Shown piece after piece: positions 1 to 7,982 of a DNA stretch of 16,189 nt. A program made the position numbers and the translations under genes. This DNA is from Puniceicoccaceae bacterium. Its GTDB lineage: Bacteria; Verrucomicrobiota; Verrucomicrobiia; Opitutales; Coraliomargaritaceae. The stretch's first letter is position 1, and every line of letters starts with the position of its first letter. The notes under the pieces were generated by a model. The model was not told the origin of the DNA, ran no database searches, and worked only from the letters and a program-made list of their open reading frames with translations. The stretch covers positions 1 through 16,189 of the forward strand of contig PWZW01000262.1 in the NCBI GenBank assembly GCA_003567255.1, read 5' to 3'.

Positions 1-463
1 CCTCGTTTTGCTCTGCCAAATAGTTACCGATTTGTTGCTTCAGCACTGCGATGTTCGGGTCCACTTGATCCGCCTGAAGAAAAAGCTTCATGGCCGCCTC
101 ACGCAAACCGACCATCATCAGCAGCTTGCCGTGTAGGATCATTGCCATGGGGTCTCCGGGATGGTCGGCGTTGTAGCTGGCGTAGGCTTCGATAAGGGTG
201 TCGATTCCTTCCTCAAGGGCAGCTTGGTCGTAGCTTTCGGGTCGCTCCTCAACTTGCGAAAAAAAGGTTTTTTCACGCAGCACAATGTCGAGCAGCCTCG
301 CCTCTGCCTCGGCCCCGCGCTCAAATTCCGAAATGGATGCATCGGGCTGGGTGCTTTCCGGAGGCGTCGATACGGAAACCTCAGCGAGGCTTGGCAAAGG
401 CGCCGCTGCGGCCAAGGCTAAGCACAAGGTCGTGAGGAGAGTGCTGAGGGGAGCTGGGGTCAT
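1..463 (-). CDS. Secreted TPR-containing protein, C-terminus cut by window edge
   Basis: The frame is open from an ATG at 463-461 to the left edge, giving 154 visible residues. Residues 1-27 look like a Sec signal peptide: a hydrophobic core (LLTTLCLALAAAAP) and a likely cut after SLA, before EVSV. A low-complexity linker follows, then helical sequence. Residues about 103-137 fit one tetratricopeptide repeat (an alanine-rich helix pair ending in QADQVDPN), and a second repeat begins at the edge. The start codon overlaps the RND pump's stop as ATGA (460-463), so translation is probably coupled, and I see no separate Shine-Dalgarno site. The product is probably periplasmic and may be a scaffold or accessory partner of the pump, but that role is inferred only from position. 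Its true length and number of repeats are unknown. Confidence 0.75.
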   Translation of the reverse strand, partial: MTPAPLSTLLTTLCLALAAAAPLPSLAEVSVSTPPESTQPDASISEFERGAEAEARLLDIVLREKTFFSQVEERPESYDQAALEEGIDTLIEAYASYNADHPGDPMAMILHGKLLMMVGLREAAMKLFLQADQVDPNIAVLKQQIGNYLAEQNE

Positions 464-3400
464 GGGTCGGGTGAGCGGTTTTCTGAGGATGGGTTCGGGG
501 GAAGTTTGCAAAGCTTGTGTAGCGCATCGCGGGCATCTTCGAGAATAAAATAGGCGGCCGGCACGAGGAGGAGGGTGATGAAGGTTGCAAAGAGCACACC
601 GAAACTGAGTGAGATCGCCATGGGTATGAGAAACTGCGCCTGCAAACTTGTTTCAAATAAAAGCGGGAGGAGGCCTGCGAAGGTGGTCAGTGAGGTCAGC
701 AGGATCGGACGGAAGCGGCGGGCTCCACTCTGTTCAATCGCCTCGCGAATCGGGACACCTTTGCGGCGTTCTTGATTGATGTGATCAATCAAGACCAGAC
801 TATCGTTCACGACCACGCCCGCCAGGGCGACAAAGCCAAGAATCGACAGTACACTTAAGGGTTGCCCCATGATCAAGTGCCCTCCAATCGCGCCGATCAG
901 GCCAAAGGGAATCACCACCATTACCAAAAATGGCTGGAGATAGGAGCGAAAGGCGATGGCGAGGAGCGCGTAGATGACAAAAAGTGCGAGCGCGGTCGAT
1001 CTGATGAGCGCTTCGTTTAAAGCCTGTTGCTCGCTGAATTCACCGGCAAAAGCCCAATTCATTCCGGGGTACTCAGCGACCAGATTGTCCAGAAAGCTGC
1101 CTTCTTCGACGCCTTCTGCACCTGCCGCTGGCGCCATTGTCAAGGCGCGGCGGATGGTGCGCACATCCGTCGTATCCTTATCGGCATCGGCGGATATGTT
1201 TATGGTGCGTTGGCGATTGATACGCCTGATCGAGGCGAAGCCCTCATCCAATTGGTAATCGGCGACCTCGCTGAAGGGCACGCCACTACCGTCGGCCAAA
1301 CGAATTCGAAAACCTTCCAGACGTTCAATCGCCTCACGCTCCCCGGGAGGGAAGCGGAGCATCACCCGGACGTCGTCGCGTCCTCTCTGGAAGCGTTGTG
1401 TTTCAATTCCGAAAAAGGCGGCCCGAACCTGACGGCCGACCGCTTCATTGGTGAGCCCGAGGGCTTCACCTCTTTGGTTAACGGCAATTTTAACCTCCTG
1501 TTTTCCTTCGCTGAAACTATCGGTAATATCAAACAAGGCGGGGAAGCTGCCCAAATGCTCCCGAAGGCGGGCAGCCGCTTCCTGAAGGTGATTCATATCC
1601 GGTCCGGCCAGTTCGATATCGATCACCTTGCCCGCCGCCTCGGCGGCATTTGCCTGAAAGATCAGCTCCCTGGCTCCGGGTATCGCGCCGATCTTTTCGC
1701 GCCATCGCTGAGCCAAAACCGGGGCTGAGAGCTCGACGATACTGCCGCCGCCGACCCGCTCTTCGGACTTTGTCAGTTCGATGGCAATCTCTGCGATATG
1801 GGGACTGGTGCTGGGCTGGCCGATCGCCGCAGGATCGCCCGCACCTTGGAAAGGGCGGGCTCCGATGGTCACGATCCGGTTTTGAAAAGGTACCCCCAAT
1901 CCGCTTGCAACGACTTCCGCCTCAAGGGCATCAAGCGCTGCCACCATTCGATCCACGCTGGCGGTGGTGACCGTGGCGGAGGTACCCTCCGGCATGGTGA
2001 GTTGGGCAATAATGTAGTCGGAGGGCACCGGCGGAAAAAAGACGTAGCGAAGCCGCTCACCCGCGACGATGCCAAGGCTCAGCGCCAGCAAGGCAATAAA
2101 GGCCGCGACCGTCGTGTAGCGAAAGGCGAGGGCGCGCTTTAAAAATGGTTGGTAGTAACGGACGATAAAACGCTCCAAACCGTCCGCGATTTTCCGCTGC
2201 TGTCGCTGGAACCAATGGAGCCCGACCTCATCCGCGCTTCGCCGCACGCGACACAGGGTAAGATGGTAGGGGAGCACAAGCTTTGCTTGGATCAAGGACC
2301 AAATCAGGCAAACGATCACCACCACGGGTATGGGATAGAAAAATTTACCAATCACTCCCGGCAGGGTAAGGATGGGAATGAAGGCCACGATGGTGGTGAG
2401 AATGGCAAAGGTTACGGGAATGGCGACGCGGCGTGCTCCCGCAATGGAGGCCTCGACGCTGGCCCGCCCGCGCGCTTGAGCTTCAGTGAAGACACTTTCA
2501 CCGACGATGATGGCATCATCCACGACAATGCCCAAAACGAGGATGAATCCAAAAAGCGAAGCTAGATTGATCGTCACCCCAAGCGTGGGGAGGAGCAGTA
2601 GCGAACCGAGAAAGGCGATGGGGATGCCCAGCATAACAAAAAATGCGAGCGAGGGCCGAAGGAACACAGTCAGAATCGCCAGGACCAGAACGAGCCCGAT
2701 CAATCCGTTCTGGATAAGCATGGCGAGCCGACCTTTTAAGTAGAAGGTAAAGTCACGGAAGGCGGTGATCTCCAGGCCCTCGGGAAGTTGGGCCTGCATG
2801 GTCACGGCAAAGGCTTCCACTTGCTCCGCGAGATCGAGAATATTTTCGTCGCCGACGGCGTAAATACTTAGAATCACCGCAGGTTGCCCATTAAATTCCG
2901 TTTTCAGAATATCATCGGTGAAACCGTCAACGACCTCGGCGACGTCCTCGATCAGGAGCCGGATTCCAGACTCCGTACCGAAGACTGGCAAGCGTTTGAA
3001 AGCTTCCCCGGAGAGCGCCTTGGCCTGGGTGCGGAGCAAAATCTCACCGCCCTCGGCTTTGATCGTGCCACCGGGTATGTCGATCGACCCGAGTTGAACG
3101 GCCTCGGCAATCTGATCAAAAGTCAGTCCGTAGCGGCGAAGTGCAATTTCTGATACGTTAATCGAGACCTCGTAGTTTCGAACGCCGGACACATTGATTT
3201 GGGAGAATCCGTACGCCGACTCCAGGCGGGAGCGCACATCCTCAGCCGCTGCCTTTAGCGTGCGCTCGTCCACCGGGCCAAAAATAGCCAGGGAGATCAC
3301 TTCGGAGGGGATGCTTAATTCCTCGGTTTGGGGGCGTTCGGCTTCGACTGGGAAATTGTCGATCCCATCGATCCGGACGCGCATTTGCTCAGCCACCTCG

Positions 3401-3699
3401 CTCGGGTCAAACCCGCGGCGTACCTCCGCGAGGACGGTGCCCACGCCCTCCGCCGCGATCGCGGTCAGCTTAGAGATGCCCTCAATATCCTGAATCCGAT
3501 TCTCGATGAGCTGGATCACCCCGGTTTCAATTTCCTCGGGTGCGGCCCCCGGATAAACCACCTGCACTTGCACAATATCGAGCTCAAACTCAGGAAAAAG
3601 CTCCAGCTTGATCGTCGATGCCACGAATAGCCCGGCGACCACCGCGATGACCCCCAGCAAGTTTGCCGCTACGCCGTTCTGTGCAAACCAGCGGATCAT
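460..3699 (-). CDS. RND-family efflux pump, inner membrane permease subunit
   Basis: The 1,079-residue product is close to the usual length of AcrB/HAE-type pumps. It should use the proton gradient to drive drugs or other hydrophobic compounds from the periplasm or inner membrane into a tripartite channel. TM1 lies near residues 10-30, followed by a large periplasmic porter domain. The TM2-TM6 block spans about 325-480 and includes the TM4 acidic pair D394-D395 in GIVVDDAIIVGES. A second periplasmic domain runs to about 890, and TM8-TM12 occupy 897-1053. TM10 reads GVVVNDSLVL, so N965 sits where AcrB has the relay lysine K940; this is seen in other RND groups. The ATG start is supported by a GAAGAGG site at 3710-3704. 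It overlaps the fusion protein stop by 4 bases (ATGA), and the TPR gene overlaps its end. The substrate cannot be told from sequence. Confidence 0.95.
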   Translation of the reverse strand: MIRWFAQNGVAANLLGVIAVVAGLFVASTIKLELFPEFELDIVQVQVVYPGAAPEEIETGVIQLIENRIQDIEGISKLTAIAAEGVGTVLAEVRRGFDPSEVAEQMRVRIDGIDNFPVEAERPQTEELSIPSEVISLAIFGPVDERTLKAAAEDVRSRLESAYGFSQINVSGVRNYEVSINVSEIALRRYGLTFDQIAEAVQLGSIDIPGGTIKAEGGEILLRTQAKALSGEAFKRLPVFGTESGIRLLIEDVAEVVDGFTDDILKTEFNGQPAVILSIYAVGDENILDLAEQVEAFAVTMQAQLPEGLEITAFRDFTFYLKGRLAMLIQNGLIGLVLVLAILTVFLRPSLAFFVMLGIPIAFLGSLLLLPTLGVTINLASLFGFILVLGIVVDDAIIVGESVFTEAQARGRASVEASIAGARRVAIPVTFAILTTIVAFIPILTLPGVIGKFFYPIPVVVIVCLIWSLIQAKLVLPYHLTLCRVRRSADEVGLHWFQRQQRKIADGLERFIVRYYQPFLKRALAFRYTTVAAFIALLALSLGIVAGERLRYVFFPPVPSDYIIAQLTMPEGTSATVTTASVDRMVAALDALEAEVVASGLGVPFQNRIVTIGARPFQGAGDPAAIGQPSTSPHIAEIAIELTKSEERVGGGSIVELSAPVLAQRWREKIGAIPGARELIFQANAAEAAGKVIDIELAGPDMNHLQEAAARLREHLGSFPALFDITDSFSEGKQEVKIAVNQRGEALGLTNEAVGRQVRAAFFGIETQRFQRGRDDVRVMLRFPPGEREAIERLEGFRIRLADGSGVPFSEVADYQLDEGFASIRRINRQRTINISADADKDTTDVRTIRRALTMAPAAGAEGVEEGSFLDNLVAEYPGMNWAFAGEFSEQQALNEALIRSTALALFVIYALLAIAFRSYLQPFLVMVVIPFGLIGAIGGHLIMGQPLSVLSILGFVALAGVVVNDSLVLIDHINQERRKGVPIREAIEQSGARRFRPILLTSLTTFAGLLPLLFETSLQAQFLIPMAISLSFGVLFATFITLLLVPAAYFILEDARDALHKLCKLPPNPSSENRSPDP

Positions 3700-4859
3700 A
3701 GGACCTCTTCAATAACCACACCCATGCCCTCCACAAAAAGCGCAACCGGACTCACGCAAACCTGGTCGCCCTCCGAAAGCCCTCCGGTGATAATCACATA
3801 CTCCGGCGTGCGTTGGGCAACCTCCACGGTTCGGGTGACCAGTCGCTGGTCGGCGGTCACGACGAAAACCCGGTCATTGCCCCGCAGTGCTATACGGGGG
3901 AGGCGAAAGGCATTTTCAAGCACGCGCCCCGCGATCTCCGCCTCAACAAACAGGTCTCGCAGGAGCGCACCAGAACCGATCTCCGCGTCCTCAATATTGG
4001 CTAAAAGCACGACCGAGCGGCTGGCTGCGTCCAGGGCGGGTTCGACCCTTAGAATCCGACCTTGCCAGTGTTGCTCAGCGCCAAACACCTCAGCCGAAAA
4101 ACGAACTGCCGTCCCCGCTATGGCTGATGCATCCGTAAAGGGTAGCCAGGCCGCCTCGCGGAGGGAAACGGGCAACCTTACTTCAGCGCCCTCGGCCGAG
4201 AAGAGGCGCCCGACCGCCCCCGGCTCACCCGCGTTGCCGACCAGATCACCCGGCGAGATCTCCCGTGCGGCGATGTAGCCGGTGTAGGGTGCGATGATTT
4301 TTGTTTGTTCCAGCCGACGCTCGGCCTGGGCGAGGTTGGCTTCGGCACTTTCGAGAGCCGCCTCGGCTTGGGCGAGTTGGGGGAGGCGTAGAGTCAAGGC
4401 TCCGGGCTCGCCGGAGCGGTTGGCGCGGGTCCAGTCAAGCGCGGCCTGTTCACTGCGGGCCGTTTCCTCAGCGAGGAGTTGTGCCGCGTTTGCCCGCTCC
4501 GCCCGACGCGCCGCCAGCGCTGTCAACAAATCCGCCTCATCGATCCGCGCCAGGACCGTCCCCTCGTTCACTCGTTTCCCCACCTCGAAGTCCGGATTGA
4601 TTTCCACAATCCGCCCCCCAACCTCTGGCCGTAGACGAGTTTCAAACCTTGGCTGAACCACACCTTGGGAGTAGACCTTGAGCTGAACGGTGGTCGGACT
4701 TGCCGGGATTACCCTAACCGGTGGTCGGGGCCGCTCCGGCTCGATGGCTTCCGCCTCCGGTCGGGTGTTCACCAGCCAAAAGATCAAAAGGGCTGCCACA
4801 CCAAGCAAACTGAAGGGAAGCAAAGTTTTAACGAATAGCGGTTTCATCGTCGGTTTCAT
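3696..4859 (-). CDS. RND efflux periplasmic adaptor (membrane fusion protein, HlyD/AcrA type)
   Basis: This 387-residue adaptor links the inner membrane pump to the outer membrane channel. One N-terminal membrane segment (about residues 8-30, VKTLLPFSLLGVAALLIFW) anchors it, and no lipobox is seen. The first lipoyl half is near 77-110 (RPEVGGRIVEI, then GTVLARID). An alanine/glutamate-rich coiled-coil hairpin spans about 108-187, and the second lipoyl half is near 187-215 (KIIAPYTGYIAAREISPGDLV). Beta-barrel and membrane-proximal domains follow, with LEGDQV-like sequence GLSEGDQVCV near the C-terminus. I chose the ATG at 4859; ATG 4847, which begins MKPLFVK, is equally possible. A longer reading needs a TTG at 4898. 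With either ATG the gene overlaps the end of the outer membrane factor gene by 20-32 bases. Confidence 0.9.
   Translation of the reverse strand: MKPTMKPLFVKTLLPFSLLGVAALLIFWLVNTRPEAEAIEPERPRPPVRVIPASPTTVQLKVYSQGVVQPRFETRLRPEVGGRIVEINPDFEVGKRVNEGTVLARIDEADLLTALAARRAERANAAQLLAEETARSEQAALDWTRANRSGEPGALTLRLPQLAQAEAALESAEANLAQAERRLEQTKIIAPYTGYIAAREISPGDLVGNAGEPGAVGRLFSAEGAEVRLPVSLREAAWLPFTDASAIAGTAVRFSAEVFGAEQHWQGRILRVEPALDAASRSVVLLANIEDAEIGSGALLRDLFVEAEIAGRVLENAFRLPRIALRGNDRVFVVTADQRLVTRTVEVAQRTPEYVIITGGLSEGDQVCVSPVALFVEGMGVVIEEVL
3704..3710 (-). promoter_or_regulatory. Shine-Dalgarno site of the RND pump gene
   Basis: On the minus strand GAAGAGG lies 4 bases upstream of the ATG at 3699. It falls inside the end of the fusion protein gene, so it fixes the pump start and supports reinitiation at the ATGA junction. 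Confidence 0.6.
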
Positions 4860-6258
4860 TGTGGTCAAAAGCGCCCCCGAGGGCGAGGTACAGGTCAACG
4901 CGGTTTTGCAGGCGTTCGTTCAGCAGGTTCAGCTGACGGCTGCGCAGGTTGATCGCATTGCGCTCAGCTTCGAGCGCGGTCACGATGTCTGCCGTGCCGC
5001 GGGCATACCGATCCCAAGCGATCTCCCTCGCGTTGTTTGCGGCCGCGACACCGATCTCGATCGCACTTAATTCGTTGAAAAGGTGGGTTTCCCCTGCGAG
5101 GGCTTGCTCAACCTCAATGAAGGCATCGAGCACAACTTGTTGGTACTGATACCAGCGCTCTGCCCGAACCGCGTCCGTACGCTCCGCTTCGGCCCGGAGA
5201 CGACCGCCTTGGAAGAGTGGTTGAGTCAGATTCCCCGCTAAACGCCAGACGGAAAAATTGTCGTCCAGCAGGTCGGAGAATTGTTGTGAGGAAGTACCGG
5301 CGGAGCCAGTGAGACTAAAGGTGGGTAGGCGGGCGCGCTCGGCGGCCGTGAGCTCAGACTCGGCAGCGAGGTAGCGCTGCCGTGCCGCTTCAATGTCGGG
5401 CCGCCTTTCCAGGAGGCTGGACGGCAGGCCCACCGGTGGCATTTCCGGCGGGGGCGGCAGGCTCTGTTCGTTTGGCAGGATTTGTCCTTTGGGATAATCG
5501 CCGAGAAGGGCTTCGAGTCGACGTTGTGCTGCGTTGAAATTATGCTCCCGTCGGATCAGATCGGCGCGACTTGATGCGAGTTGGGCACTGAGTAAATTGA
5601 GGTCCAGGGACTCAGCCAAACCCCGTTCGAAGCGTTGGTCCACGACCTCCACATTGGTTTTCAGGGACGCTACCGTGGACTTTGCAAGCTCCCATTGGGC
5701 GAGGTTCTCCTTCAAAGTAAACCATGCCTTGGCGACCTGGGCGGCCAACGAGAGGCGCAGCGCTCGGAAGTCCGCCGCCGCGGCCTGCAGTTCAGCGCCG
5801 GCCGCATCCTGCTCCGCTGCCAAGCGACCCCACAGATCCAACTCCCAACTTACGTTGAGCGAGAGTCCAAAATCGTCAAAACGCACACCTCCCAGCTCAG
5901 CCGGACCGAAGGTACTGATCTGCTGCCGTGCACCATTCAGTTCCAAAGCAGCCTGCGGGCGCCGTCCAGCACCGCGGACCGTTGCTTCCGCCAAGCGCTG
6001 AGCCACCCGCGCGGTCAGAATCCGGACTTCATTTTGCTGACTCAGTGCAGTCTCAATCAGGGTGGTGAGCTCAGGATCTTCAAAAGCCGCTACCCACGGG
6101 TCCGCCGTCGTCAGGTCTGAAGCCGGGGGACTCTGCGACCACGCTGCCGGGGGCTCCAGTGGTTCGTGCAAGTCCGTGCGGTGCGTACCCACGCATCCGC
6201 CAACAGCCAGCGCACCAAGAAGCAGGATTCCGGCGTGAATGTTTTTTCCGGGATTCAT
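4828..6258 (-). CDS. Outer membrane factor lipoprotein, NodT/TolC family
   Basis: This 476-residue outer membrane channel completes the tripartite pump. From the ATG at 6258 the N-terminus is a lipoprotein signal peptide with lipobox VGGC at residues 19-22, so the mature protein is probably lipid-anchored. Two OEP repeats follow, rich in alanine, glutamate and leucine as in the alpha-barrel of the family. Family signatures include GLPSSLLERRPDIEAAR in the middle, ARLPTFSLTG, and QPLFQGGRLRAEAER in the second half. An in-frame TTG at 6273 directly abuts the repressor stop and would add five residues (MDHST). I prefer the ATG because it leaves a typical lipoprotein signal, although its Shine-Dalgarno site is weak (GGA about 11 bases upstream). 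The gene lies 15 bases after the TetR gene. Confidence 0.9.
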   Translation of the reverse strand: MNPGKNIHAGILLLGALAVGGCVGTHRTDLHEPLEPPAAWSQSPPASDLTTADPWVAAFEDPELTTLIETALSQQNEVRILTARVAQRLAEATVRGAGRRPQAALELNGARQQISTFGPAELGGVRFDDFGLSLNVSWELDLWGRLAAEQDAAGAELQAAAADFRALRLSLAAQVAKAWFTLKENLAQWELAKSTVASLKTNVEVVDQRFERGLAESLDLNLLSAQLASSRADLIRREHNFNAAQRRLEALLGDYPKGQILPNEQSLPPPPEMPPVGLPSSLLERRPDIEAARQRYLAAESELTAAERARLPTFSLTGSAGTSSQQFSDLLDDNFSVWRLAGNLTQPLFQGGRLRAEAERTDAVRAERWYQYQQVVLDAFIEVEQALAGETHLFNELSAIEIGVAAANNAREIAWDRYARGTADIVTALEAERNAINLRSRQLNLLNERLQNRVDLYLALGGAFDHNETDDETAIR

Positions 6259-6273
6259 CGTTGAGTGGTCCAA

Positions 6274-6939
6274 TCAATCTTGCTTGGGCAAATGGGTCAC
6301 CCGCAAAAATCCGCCGACGACATAGGCGACGAGGCGGTGCACCATTTCGGAGGTGTCCTCGAACGTTTGCTTACGCCGCGTGACATCACGAAAACGGTCC
6401 TCATCGCCTATCGCACCAATCATTGTGGAAATCGTGAAGAAGAGACAAAGCCGGAGATCAGCTTCACTGGCATCGGGTAGGGTGCGTGCCAACTCTTCCA
6501 TCATCAGGGAGGTGATTTCAGCAAAGGTCTTTTCGTTTACATCCTGCACAAAATCAGTCGGCTCCGACATACAACGCCCGATCATGCGGATGACGGTGGT
6601 GTCATTTCCCGGTTCCTGGAAAGCCAGCTCAAAAAGCGGGCGCACCATTATTTCAATGAGTTTAGGAAGGGCGATCGGCGCTGGATGGGCCTCTCTGCGC
6701 GCTGCCTCGATCAAGGCAATCCGCTGGCGGTTGATCGGGCCGAAACGCTCTTCGATAACCGCCTGCATCAGGTCCTGTTTTGATCCAAAGTGGTAGTTCA
6801 CCGAGGCGAGGTTGACGCGCGCCTCCCGGGTGACCTCGCGAACCGTCATCGCGCGAAAACCTTTTTTGGAAAAGATTTTTTCGGCAGCGCGCAAAATGCG
6901 GTGGCGCGTTTTGTCAGCTTTGGGAGTGGTGGTTGCCAT
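6274..6939 (-). CDS. TetR/AcrR-family transcriptional repressor of the efflux operon
   Basis: The 221-residue protein has an N-terminal TetR helix-turn-helix at about residues 12-60. Its hallmarks are RILRAAEKIFSKKGF, then MTVREVTREARVN with the recognition helix ASVNYHFGSKQDL. The C-terminal ligand and dimer domain resembles PsrA/CerR-like TetR proteins (VIEERFGPINRQRIALIEA just after the HTH), but the ligand cannot be predicted. It is the first gene of the efflux operon on the same strand, so it probably represses itself and the pump until a pump substrate binds. No good Shine-Dalgarno site precedes the ATG at 6939. A palindrome at 6944-6966 lies only 4 bases upstream and is the likely operator. 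Confidence 0.93.
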   Translation of the reverse strand: MATTTPKADKTRHRILRAAEKIFSKKGFRAMTVREVTREARVNLASVNYHFGSKQDLMQAVIEERFGPINRQRIALIEAARREAHPAPIALPKLIEIMVRPLFELAFQEPGNDTTVIRMIGRCMSEPTDFVQDVNEKTFAEITSLMMEELARTLPDASEADLRLCLFFTISTMIGAIGDEDRFRDVTRRKQTFEDTSEMVHRLVAYVVGGFLRVTHLPKQD

Positions 6940-6943
6940 ACAC

Positions 6944-6966
6944 GTTTTAGAACATCGGTTTAAAAC
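6944..6966. promoter_or_regulatory. Candidate TetR operator, 23-bp imperfect palindrome
   Basis: The outer arms are GTTTTA (6944-6949) and TAAAAC (6961-6966), perfect reverse complements separated by 11 bases. Two more symmetric positions match inside, and the centre contains AAC-ATCG-GTT. This is the size and symmetry expected for a TetR dimer site. It lies in the only intergenic region of the efflux operon, immediately before the repressor gene and about 120 bases before tyrA. Binding has not been shown; autoregulation is inference. Confidence 0.6.
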
Positions 6967-7087
6967 AGAAAAAAGCCAACGACTTTAAGAGAAATTGATG
7001 GATTTGGTGGAGGAGGCGGATGTTTTGTCGCAGCAAATCTCACTTTTCAGCTTTGCTCTCCACGAATATTCCGAATTGTGTAGGGTC

Positions 7088-7951
7088 ATGTTTCAGCAAA
7101 TGTGCATCATCGGCCCTGGATTACTCGGTGCCTCGCTGGCCATAGCGGCGAAGCAACAGGGCTTGGCCGCATCGGTCTGCGCATGGTCCCGCCGCCCCGA
7201 AACGCGTGAAAAATGCCTCCGCCAGGCATGGTGTGATCAGGTTGCGGATACGGCTGCAGAGGCAGTGGCCGGGGCGGATTTTGTTGTGCTGTGTACTCCG
7301 GTCGCGACCATCCCGGGCCTGTTGGAGGCCATCGCGCCCGCCCTCCGTAAGGGGGCTCTGGTCACCGATGTTGGGAGCACGAAAGCAATCATTGTTAAAA
7401 GCGGTCAGGCCCATCTTTCCAAAAATGCTCACTTTATCGGGGCGCATCCCATGGCGGGTAGCGAGCAGGGGGGGATGGAACACGCCCGGAGTAATCTTTT
7501 CACCGGAGCTACCTGCTTTGTCACGCCGCTTCCGGAAAACCCTCCAGAGGTGGTTGAAAAACTGGTCAAATTTTGGGAAGCGCTGAACATGCGGGTCGTT
7601 TCGATAGACCCGGAAATGCATGACCAGGTGGTTGCGCACATCAGCCATTTGCCCCATTTATTGGCCTCCAGCCTCTGTGCCTACCTCGCGACAAAGGATG
7701 GGTCCTGGGGAAATTACGCTGGCGGGGGGCTGCGCGACACGACCCGCATCGCTTCCGGCGACGCGGCTTTATGGCGGGATATTTTGACCGAGAATCGCGC
7801 TCAGGTCCTTGGTGCGATTGAAGGTTTTGAAGCAACCTTATCCACTTTGAAAGCCCGGCTTTCGGCGGCCGATGATGAGTCGGTCAAGGCCTTGCTCGCG
7901 GAAGGGAAAACCTTCCGCGACCAGCTTCCTTCCCCCGCATCAGATACTTGA
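7088..7951 (+). CDS. tyrA: Prephenate dehydrogenase (tyrosine biosynthesis)
   Basis: The enzyme oxidatively decarboxylates prephenate to 4-hydroxyphenylpyruvate with NAD(P)+, in the cytoplasm. From the ATG at 7088 it has 287 residues, the usual length of a monofunctional TyrA without chorismate mutase or ACT domains. The Rossmann motif GPGLLGAS is at residues 9-16. DVGSTKA at 94-100, the catalytic-site HPMAGSE at 120-126, SHLPH at 186-190 and GGGLRDTTRIASGD near 212-225 are all intact. The frame stays open upstream to 6995, which would add 31 residues with no family match. A GGAGGAGG at 7009-7016 precedes an in-frame TTG at 7025, so a longer product cannot be excluded. ATG 7100 is another option. 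aroA follows after 31 bases. Confidence 0.92.
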   Translation: MFQQMCIIGPGLLGASLAIAAKQQGLAASVCAWSRRPETREKCLRQAWCDQVADTAAEAVAGADFVVLCTPVATIPGLLEAIAPALRKGALVTDVGSTKAIIVKSGQAHLSKNAHFIGAHPMAGSEQGGMEHARSNLFTGATCFVTPLPENPPEVVEKLVKFWEALNMRVVSIDPEMHDQVVAHISHLPHLLASSLCAYLATKDGSWGNYAGGGLRDTTRIASGDAALWRDILTENRAQVLGAIEGFEATLSTLKARLSAADDESVKALLAEGKTFRDQLPSPASDT

Positions 7952-7982
7952 TAATTTTGGCAAACCTTCCATTTCTTTAAGC

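Noticed and set aside
1027..1728. 233-codon open frame on the plus strand, opposite the RND pump
   Set aside because: It lies wholly antisense to the conserved pump and its product resembles no family. It is explained by codon bias of the GC-rich gene on the other strand.
3724..4278. 184-codon plus-strand open frame opposite the membrane fusion protein
   Set aside because: It is serine/arginine-rich low-complexity translation typical of an antisense shadow, and the minus strand encodes a clear adaptor.
7020..7143. Possible 41-residue leader peptide after GGAGGAGG, before and into tyrA
   Set aside because: The ATG is only 3 bases after the site and the frame ends well inside tyrA. There is no run of regulatory codons and no alternative hairpins that I can see.
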